From: Serpula lacrymans var. lacrymans S7.9
Taxonomy: Eukaryota; Basidiomycota; Agaricomycetes; Boletales; Serpulaceae
NCBI RefSeq assembly: GCF_000218685.1
Contig: NW_006763305.1
Coordinates: forward strand, 535,298 to 599,297
DNA: 64,000 nt
Reading direction: 5' to 3'
A program made the translations under genes and the position numbers. Positions 56,819-64,000 of the stretch are shown piece after piece (position 1 is the stretch's first letter; each line of letters starts with the position of its first letter). The notes beneath the pieces were generated by a model that did not search any database, had not been told where the DNA came from, and was given only the letters and a program-made list of their open reading frames with translations.

Positions 56819-58177
56819 ATGACTAGCAAGGAATTCGTAGTCTTTGGGTACGGTTCATTGATATGGAAGGTATGTCACGGTGAATCCGCGATAAACCACT
56901 TCCAGATTGCTTGCTGACACATGCTATCATTCGACGGACGTGATGTAGCCCCCGCCGCATTTCATTTCACAAGGTGAAAGGTGCGACTACGGAGAGATGT
57001 GGTCCTTCTGAAAATTTCTACAGTGCCAGGTTTCCTCAAGGGTTACGTTCGCCGCTTTGCTCAGAAATCGCATGATCATCGCGGGACGCCAGAGGTAGGT
57101 ATACCACTTCATATACACCACAAGCCTAGCTCTTACATTGCTGGACGCTGTCCTAAAGAACCCCGGAAGAGTGGTCACTCTTGTGCATAAGGAGGACTGG
57201 GATAGGTTTTCGCAATCTGTGAGTCGATAGAGTGGGTACGTATACATGCATCTGACTTGGAGATACGCTCAGGATGCTTTTCCTGACGAAGATATCGTAT
57301 GGGGTAAGCTTACGCGGTACCTCCCCTCTACTTCAATTAGCAGCCTAAAGGGCATTTTGGTTTTTTGCTAGGTGTCGCCTATACCATAGATCCTGCGTAT
57401 GAAGCCGAAGTGCGAGATTACCTAGGTAAGAATTAGCATGTGCATAATTTGATACCCTTATCACTGAAGCAAACCCACACGCCTTTATCAGACTATCGGG
57501 AAAAGGTAAAGTAATACTTTCGCACGAAACCTTGACCCTCAAGACCGACTTTACTTCAGGACGGATATACCATGGAGACTCTAGACGTCTATAATATAGA
57601 GGATGGGGTAGAGAAAGTTGTTTTGCACGGGGTGAGTTATTTCCTTTTCCTTGTCTTGATCAGGATGTACGAAGTACTGATCTTACCGCCCTCCGATCAC
57701 TTCACACAGGCTTTCGTACGTCTCCTACCATTTGTAGTTGTTCATCTCTCATTAACCAAACCCAGTGCTACGTCGGCCGTCCTGATAACCCATCGTTCAG
57801 TGAGTCCATTCGCTCGTTATCGGGAGTAGTATATCTTAAAATGCTCCAGTTGGATCTGAACCATTAGATGCTCTCGCTGAGCGGATATGGCATTCCGTCG
57901 GCCCTTCCGGGAGGAACAAGGTGAGCACCTACCCGTCAGGACGCATGATCGCGCATATTATTGAGATATTATTTATTTCAGGATTATTTATACCACCTCG
58001 CTGAATCAGTAAGAAAACTGGCCCCCGCCTCTCATGATTCCCATTTGTACGCCTTGGAGGTAAGACATCTTTCACAGTTCGCCTCAGTGAACAGCAAAAT
58101 AACATAAAATGCTAATCGCTGTATCGTCTACAATGAAGACACGACTTCGAGAATTGGATAAATCGGGAGACAGCTAG
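56819..58177 (+). CDS. ChaC-type glutathione-specific gamma-glutamylcyclotransferase (copy 2)
   Basis: Tandem paralog with the same exon plan: MTSKEFVVFGYGSLIWK, PPPHFISQ, VPGFLKGYVRRFAQKSHDHR, NPGRVVTLVHKEDWDRF, DAFPDEDIVWG, VAYTIDPAYEAEVRDYLDYR with E and K, DGYTMETLDVYNIEDGVEKV, CYVGRPDNPSF, GSEPLDALAERIWHSVGPSG, DYLYHLAESVRKLAPASHDS, ending LDKSGDS. The catalytic YRE Glu and the YGSL loop are kept. The six-base exon is GCTTTC here (about 57711), between LHG and CYVGR. The duplicated genes probably respond to thiol or redox state, but that is inference. Confidence 0.87.
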
Positions 58178-58431
58178 AAGGATAGACGACGTATTACTGC
58201 AAAGATTTACGTGGTGTAGGAAAACAGTGTACAAGGTTAAAGAAACCAGCAATATGTATTAGCATCGAGCGTGGGTGACAGGCAAGACACAATGCGGATA
58301 AACTGTTGTTTGCACAAAACCCAGAAGACCATAAAGAAAACACCCATGAAAAACCCGTGAGGAACCCTGCATAATTTTTTTTGGTTTCTTCTATAGCTTA
58401 CCTACAAGCCGAGCCCTTCTTTCACATTTTT
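58178..58431. other. Intergenic region between convergent genes
   Basis: Tail to tail spacing of ChaC copy 2 and the CNNM-like gene. No feature. Confidence 0.4.
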
Positions 58432-60667
58432 GGGGACTGGCTGAGGACCGTCGCACCATACTGCTTGACATTGAATTCAGGCAGAGGGCTATTTGACAGC
58501 AAAGGTGTTCGTTCTAGGGACGGAGCCCGGGTATTCCGTTCGCGCTCAACAATTCTGTTCGCAGGAAGATAGTAAGAACCCGTTCACTCCGAACCAGTGA
58601 CGCGGCTGGGTGATAAAGAAATAACTGACCCTCGCATGACGGCCGCAGTGGTCAAGCGCTTGGCCCGCCTCTTGCTTTGGTTGTCCTCATAACGATCTGT
58701 CTCGTCCACTATTTCTTCGGAAATGATTTCCTGATGTCATAAAGTAAATAGGCGCTCTAGGACGTGATTATAACGGACATACCTCAATGATATCTGATAA
58801 GATGAAAGGTAATATTGATCAGTGAAAATCCCAGCCCCAAGTATAGGCACGTACCTTCAAGGGTAATTACACCGATGGCTCCGCCAGCCCGCCCTGGCGT
58901 ACGACTTATGAGTAACAAATGTGCTCGGCCAGTTTGGCTGGATGAACGCAAAAAGTGTGATTCAGAGGAACGAGCTCCCAAGGTATGTAATCACGCACAA
59001 GTAATCCAGTGCTTGGAAACAGTTAATAGACGGGTGCGCCTCGGGCAAGATAGAAAATGCAAAATGGGATACAGGTAGTGCTTTCGCTGGGTCATACACC
59101 AAAAGCTGGAAAAGAGTTAACCTGCCAGTACGATAATAGATGCAGTCAGCTGCACTTGGCGTACCTTTTTGATGAGAAGGAGTCCGACGAAAGCCAGGGG
59201 GTTTCCGGGCTCGTGAACAGGGAAACGTGAGTACCCACTTGTCAAACTACTGAATTGTTAGGAACACGAGGCGGAGATACACCAGAAGAATACCCACATA
59301 GCATCCACAGTCTCGTGATCTAATATGGTATCCGAACTAAGGGTCACTACATCCTACAGAAGACAAATATAATACAATGTCAGGAAACTAGGCGATTAAT
59401 AAAGATAATGGTAGTGAATTTACTAACTTTGATAGGAGTCATGATTGTTTCAACGTTCTTTGTATTCAGCTCAAGAACTCCATTGAGGATACTGATTTCA
59501 TCATCTCGAAGAGGTTCTTCGCCGTGACGATGGAATTGAAGGAATGACTTGAGTTCGGCTTTCTTGTACGTGTGAGCCTCATTCACTCCGAGGACATAGT
59601 CAAGAAGTTTTGCAATAGGCCAAGCAATAGGTGCTGGTAAAACGGAATCAATAGGTAACATGGAAGAACAGCGGGATTCGGCATACCGAACAAGTACATC
59701 AACGCGAGCACCAAAGGCGCACACCGTGAACCTATCGCCAGGCCATATCTCACGCTGACGGCTTGCGGAATGATCCTATGCAAGAATTATCGGTCACGCG
59801 ACCAAAATGTCGAGAGCGGGAAAGTTTACGTACTCGCTATAATGGTAAATCCGGGAGGGTTCTCGTTATTTACCGCCTTGGAAGCATATAAAGGTACACA
59901 TACCCAAAGATTACTAGTTCGTGTGCATGCGGGTCAGAAGATGAGAATTTCGAGTTATGATATACTTACCAATTGCTGTGGTAGAGATAACTACAGCCGC
60001 TATTCCGCCACCAAGCTTTGTGGAGGCATGTCAATAAGGCGTTAGGGATTGGTCATTGGACCTAGACTTACGGCGCCGTCCAGGAATATTGGTAAACTTT
60101 CGTTGACAACCTGTGAAAATAAAATAAATTAATTGATAAAGGGAAGGAAAACTATTCGGTCCAAACGGGCTTACAACGTTGCCTAATAGGAGCACCTGTA
60201 GTGGAAAGTCAGATCACGGAGGACAACACAAGTACGAAGATATCTCACTACTAATACCCAGTGACGACCTTTCTGCATGAGATGTAATACTGCAATTGCG
60301 AAAGTCATTTAGCATGAAAGAACGCGCAAAGGACATGGACACTCGCCTTTCTGTGCATTCTTTTTTTCTGTCAAGTCTTCTGAGGAGGTCGCCAGTACAC
60401 GGAGATGAAGTTCATCAAGTCCCATGAGACCTAAAGTCAATCTGCGTAAAGTGAGGATGGTGCTCCACAAAAGGGACAAGGGAAGACAAACCCAGCAAAG
60501 ACACCACCGGCAAGCACGAGAAGAGCGCTAATGACCATCTTCTCCCAGAATGCTGGAGAGCCAATTGGCTCTTCGAGAGTAACATTTGGCTTGTGGATCC
60601 ATGCCCTGAAAGGAGAGGCGTATACTGAGCGGAGAAACAAGGCCAGGCCAAAGCCTGAGGGTCTCAT
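58432..60667 (-). CDS. CNNM/Mam3-like DUF21-CBS membrane protein
   Basis: Integral membrane protein of the ancient conserved domain (CNNM, yeast Mam3) family, linked to magnesium and other divalent metal homeostasis at vacuolar or plasma membranes. Start at 60667 (MRPSGFGLALFLRSVYASPF). The DUF21 part reads EKMVISALLVLAGGVFAG, LTLGLMGLDELHLRVLATSS, GNVVNESLPIFLD, VIFGEIIPQAVSVRYGLAIG, and PIAWPIAKLLDYVLGVNEAH. The acidic linker LRDDEISILNGVLELNTKNV is followed by VETIMTPIKDV (first CBS), SGYSRFPVHEPGNP, FVGLLLIKKV and GAIGVITLEDIIEEII. The Ser-rich tail is PLLSNSPLPEFNVKQYG. More than ten short introns. Confidence 0.88.
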
Positions 60668-60913
60668 AGTAGTAATTGATTTTCAGGAAGGGTGTGGGGA
60701 AATAGGGAAAGGTTATTAGCTTTAGCTTTCTTATAAGTATCTGATAGAGAAATCCGTTAGCCTCGGCTGTATGAGGGAAAATTACAGGGACGTATAAGTA
60801 CAAACAAGCTTGGTGTGTGTCTTACCCGAATCTATGCCACCTGTACGTAACAACACGTGCTACCCCATTCCGCTGAAGTGGCTGAAAGCTACACTCAAGT
60901 CATCTTTTTTTTT
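60668..60913. promoter_or_regulatory. Divergent promoter (CNNM-like gene / TRM2)
   Basis: Only about 246 bp separate the two divergent starts when the longer TRM2 start is used. Confidence 0.4.
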
Positions 60914-63309
60914 ATGAACAGGCTGGTGCAGAGGGTATTCTCTTCGCCCACATATTTCCTATCCTTCAAGGCGCATATATATACTCGCCCAGCTTTCCTT
61001 GGTCTTCCGTATAAGAAAGCAACAAACATGTCAGATGCTGCCAACGATCTCACGGGCCAAATCAGATCTCATCCAGGCTCAGACGGCTCCGATCATGGTA
61101 CATCACCTCCAGGAAAGAGACCTCGTTTAGAGGAACCAGCTATCGAGAGCCTGGTCCCATCTCCAGATGTTCCAGATAGTGTCAAGACTGAAGGCAACAA
61201 ACGTACTAAGAAAAAGGCGCGTAGTGGACGTAGACGCATTGACATAAAACCGTACTCTTCCGACGACGTTCTCTGGCATGACGTGATGGCACTCCTGGGG
61301 AAAGATGTCGTAGATAAAGCTATAGCAGAAGATACAGATTTTGAATCCCCTTTGGAGTTCAGGTCGGAGCTAGAGCTCGAGGTGCTTGAGTTATCATCAA
61401 CCGGTATGTAGCCGGATCTTTTTCATTGAAAATTACAAGGTCCTTCTTATTCTTACTTTCGTATCTTACTCGCGTTTTTCGTGTTTGCACCTCGAACTAC
61501 GGGCTGTCTGATATCATCTCCAGAGGAGATTAGCGCAGTACACTGCATTGTACTTTCTGTTTTCGTTTTGATTACCATTCAGCGCCCAGCGTGTGTTCGA
61601 CGAGAAGTCGCCTGTGCGGGTTAGATACCGGCCACTCTAGATCCATTGATTTACGGACATAGAGGTCCTTTTCGGCAGGCCTTACTACATACTTTTCCTC
61701 TTACAAGACTGTCAGCTGAAATCGGCTACTTCATTACCTTACAGGTGATGGACTCGCGCTCGCTCCAGAACCTTATCGGCCGTGGGTCGTCGTCGTCCCC
61801 TTTTCCCTGCCAGGAGAAAAAGTTCGCGCTCGCATCTATCGTGACTCCCGGTTGCGCTCTTACGCCGACCTCCTCAGTGTCGAAGTCCCCAATCCTGAGC
61901 TCCGCAACCCGAGCAACGTGAAGTGCAAGTACTTTGGTCAATGTTCTGGGTGCCAGTATCAGGTAATGATTATATTTTATTGATGTCTTATAACACTCCT
62001 AATGAATTTATGTCTCTGTCTCTTAGATGCTCCCGTACGAGACACAGCTTGATATTAAGCGAAATGTTGTCATAAAAGCATACCAAAACTACTCCTGTAT
62101 GTTTTATGCCGTTGAATATCATTTCACGTTCTCATAGACTCTCTTAGCTTTACCAGCGTCGTCAGTACCTGAAGTTCTACCTACAATTGCATCACCTCTG
62201 CAATATGGATATCGCACAAAAATCACCCCTCACTTCGAGGCTGCTCCGAAGAGGGCACGGCTGGAGCCGCCTGAAGACAAAAGTGAAAAGCCGAGCTGGC
62301 TCAAAATTGGGTTCAACGAGATTGGCAGACGTACGGTAGTGGTGGATATCGAGGCAAGTAGACAACAGGCTTCAAAATTCATAAACAGACCATCTAAGCG
62401 GTTGCACTTATGTAGGAATGCCCAATCGCGACGCCAGTACTAAACGAGGCGCTTGGTCCTATACGGGACGATATCATCAAGTAAGTCGCGTTTTTTTTAG
62501 TTCTCGACCTTTGTCTGACTGTTTTTCTCAGGAACATATGGAACTACAAGAGAGGAGTGTCATTATTACTTCGAGATTCGATAGAGACACCACCATCAAG
62601 TACTGATACCTCGGCAGAGTCCTCATCAGACCCTGTAGATGCACTCGCCTCTGAACTCGAAAAACATGTCTGCGTTACCAATCACAAGACGACAGTACGC
62701 GAACGGGTCGGTGACATGTTCTTCGAGTTCCCAGGTGGGTCTTTCTTCCAGAACAACAACTCCATTCTTGGTCCTCTTACCGACTACGTCCACGACGCGA
62801 TCTTCCCCTCCTCTCCCGAGCTCGCGCTTGCTGAGCGCCCGACGCACCTCGTAGACGCGTACTGCGGAAGCGGGCTCTTCTCCATCATGCTCTCTCCCCA
62901 TTTCACGACCGTAGCCGGAATCGAGCTCTCCTCCGACTCTATCAAGTCAGCCGTGCACAACGCTCAGCTGAATAATATTCCAGAGGGGAAGTGTACGTTC
63001 CGTACAGGCGATGCCGCGAACATCTTTGCAGCCGTCGGCGAGTTCCCGCCGGAGCGCACGGCCGTCATCATCGACCCGCCTCGCAAAGGCTGCGACGAGA
63101 AATTCATCGAGCAACTTCTGGCGTTCAAGTCTAAGACGGTGGTGTATGTGAGCTGCAATGTCCACACGCAGGCGAGGGATATTGGTATGATCCTGGGGAA
63201 GACGGTAGGCGAAGAGGGGAGGAAGTATGTTTTGGAAAGCTTAAGGGGCTTTGATCTATTCCCGCAGACGGCACACGTAGAGTCCGTCGCCGTACTTCGT
63301 TTACTGTAA
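60914..63309 (+). CDS. trm2: tRNA (uracil-5-)-methyltransferase, Trm2/TrmA family
   Basis: SAM-dependent enzyme that makes ribothymidine at tRNA position 54. Two in-frame starts exist: 61028 (MSDAANDLTGQIRSHPGS) and 60914 (MNRLVQRVFSSPTYFLSF). The longer one adds 38 Arg/Ser/aromatic residues without acids, like a mitochondrial targeting peptide. After a Lys/Arg-rich segment come GDGLALAP and VRARIYRD (TRAM-like), CKYFGQCSGCQYQ (Fe-S cysteines), YGYRTKITPHF, GGSFFQNNNSILGPL, DAYCGSGLFSIMLS (SAM), DPPRKGCDEKF, VYVSCNVHTQARD (catalytic Cys) and TAHVESVAVLRLL. Exons: start-61403, 61745-61962, 62027-62096, 62148-62353, 62416-62480 and 62532-63309. Intron 4 has a GC donor (GAG|GCAAGT). Confidence 0.92.
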
Positions 63310-63872
63310 AAAAAATTCGGGGCTGATTTATTCATGATATCGCGATGCACTGGATGAGCTAAGTGCTGTAATTCTTTGCACATTGGTTGAACGTGTTCTC
63401 AATACTTCTTGCCCTCGTCTGATATGTCTCCTCCAAACTTCTTCTTCGTGCCAGATATCCGATTTTGAATGACTCGTTTATCTTCGGCCGAAAAGAATAG
63501 AGATAGCATAAAAGCCTTATCCTGGCCGCACAAATTCTTGAAGTCTCCCGCTCCATCGAGCTGCAGTCTGAAATTCGATTGTAACGATTGCAAACTTCTG
63601 TCCCCTCTGTCCCCCCAATAATCTCCACCTTACGAACCGTGCCAGTTTTATCAAAACATTTCACCGCATCATTAGTTCACCAGAGTCTTATCTCACACAA
63701 GCGCCGTATCTAAAAAGTGACTCGATCGCTCCTGTGGCTGTACGGTGCTGACTGCCTTTTTAGGACTTCGAGTCGCTGATCGACTTTGGAGTCATCCAAC
63801 TTTGAAAAGGTACGAAAACATAAAATTTTAAAAAAGTCGCCCTCTGCGCTTTCCACTAAAAAACATTATACT
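63310..63872. other. Intergenic region
   Basis: Minus-strand open frames at 63359-63664 overlap each other in different frames and show no family pattern. I see no convincing gene here. Confidence 0.35.
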
Positions 63873-64000
63873 ATGTCTGACATATCAGCGTGTGCAACTG
63901 CGATGACCGTCGATTCCAAATCCCAAAATGGAGTGAATGGACACTCCGCCGCTACTCCAGCCGAAAAGATTCAGAATATCAATGGGCAAGGAGGCCAACC
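63873..64000 (+). CDS. Start of an unidentified protein-coding gene, cut by window end
   Basis: An open frame starts MSDISACATAMTVDSKSQNG at 63873 (a second ATG is at 63903) and runs off the window as a polar, low-complexity N-terminus (HSAATPAEKIQNINGQGGQ). The upstream sequence is pyrimidine-rich, as in fungal promoters. No family is recognisable from 42 residues. Confidence 0.4.
   Translation, partial: MSDISACATAMTVDSKSQNGVNGHSAATPAEKIQNINGQGGQ

Noticed and set aside
63359..63664. Overlapping minus-strand frames after TRM2
   Set aside because: Two frames overlap out of phase, neither resembles a known family, and no consistent splice model was found.
1..64000. CRISPR array, bacterial operon or phage features
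   Set aside because: Intron-rich eukaryotic gene structure throughout; no spaced short repeats of that kind.

Overview
The window is nuclear DNA of a filamentous basidiomycete, most likely an agaricomycete. The evidence is many short GT-AG introns (about 45-60 nt) with CTAAC/CTGAC-type branch sites, three class I hydrophobin genes, agaricomycete-type NACHT/ankyrin remains, and a spliceosomal U6 snRNA gene. I cannot name the species. Exon models were read by eye from splice signals and protein family patterns. Nothing was searched against a database.

Left arm (1-14.3 kb). It opens with the 3' part of an adenosine deaminase-like gene, followed by an SDR oxidoreductase with very small exons. 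Then comes a tandem duplication of about 4.9 kb. Each unit holds a proline-rich coiled-coil protein gene (minus strand) divergent from a single-pass membrane protein gene with a Ser/Thr-rich ectodomain (plus strand). The membrane gene is open in both units. The coiled-coil gene is open in unit A and broken in unit B. A 139-bp block between the genes is far better conserved than its surroundings.

Central island (14.4-31.9 kb). This is AT-rich, gene-poor, nested transposon debris. It contains a nearly intact minus-strand Ty1/Copia polyprotein (one in-frame UAG), a decayed plus-strand Copia, solo LTRs whose target duplications can be read, a tRNA-bearing insert inside one LTR, the RNase H tail of a LINE, and a decayed NACHT-ankyrin (NLR-like) gene. 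A U6 snRNA gene marks its right edge.

Right arm (32-64 kb). This is dense, ordinary gene space: Rtf2; two divergent paralogous P-loop GTPases with a TGLE motif in place of the usual G4; a MYND zinc-finger protein; mitochondrial phosphatidylserine decarboxylase; an OPT oligopeptide transporter; ORC5; three hydrophobins (two of them near-identical inverted copies); two tandem ChaC-type gamma-glutamylcyclotransferases; a CNNM/Mam3-type DUF21-CBS membrane protein; a TRM2-type tRNA uracil-5-methyltransferase; and the start of an unidentified gene. Most of these genes act in separate housekeeping pathways. The local themes are duplication (membrane module, GTPases, hydrophobins, ChaC) and transposon nesting.
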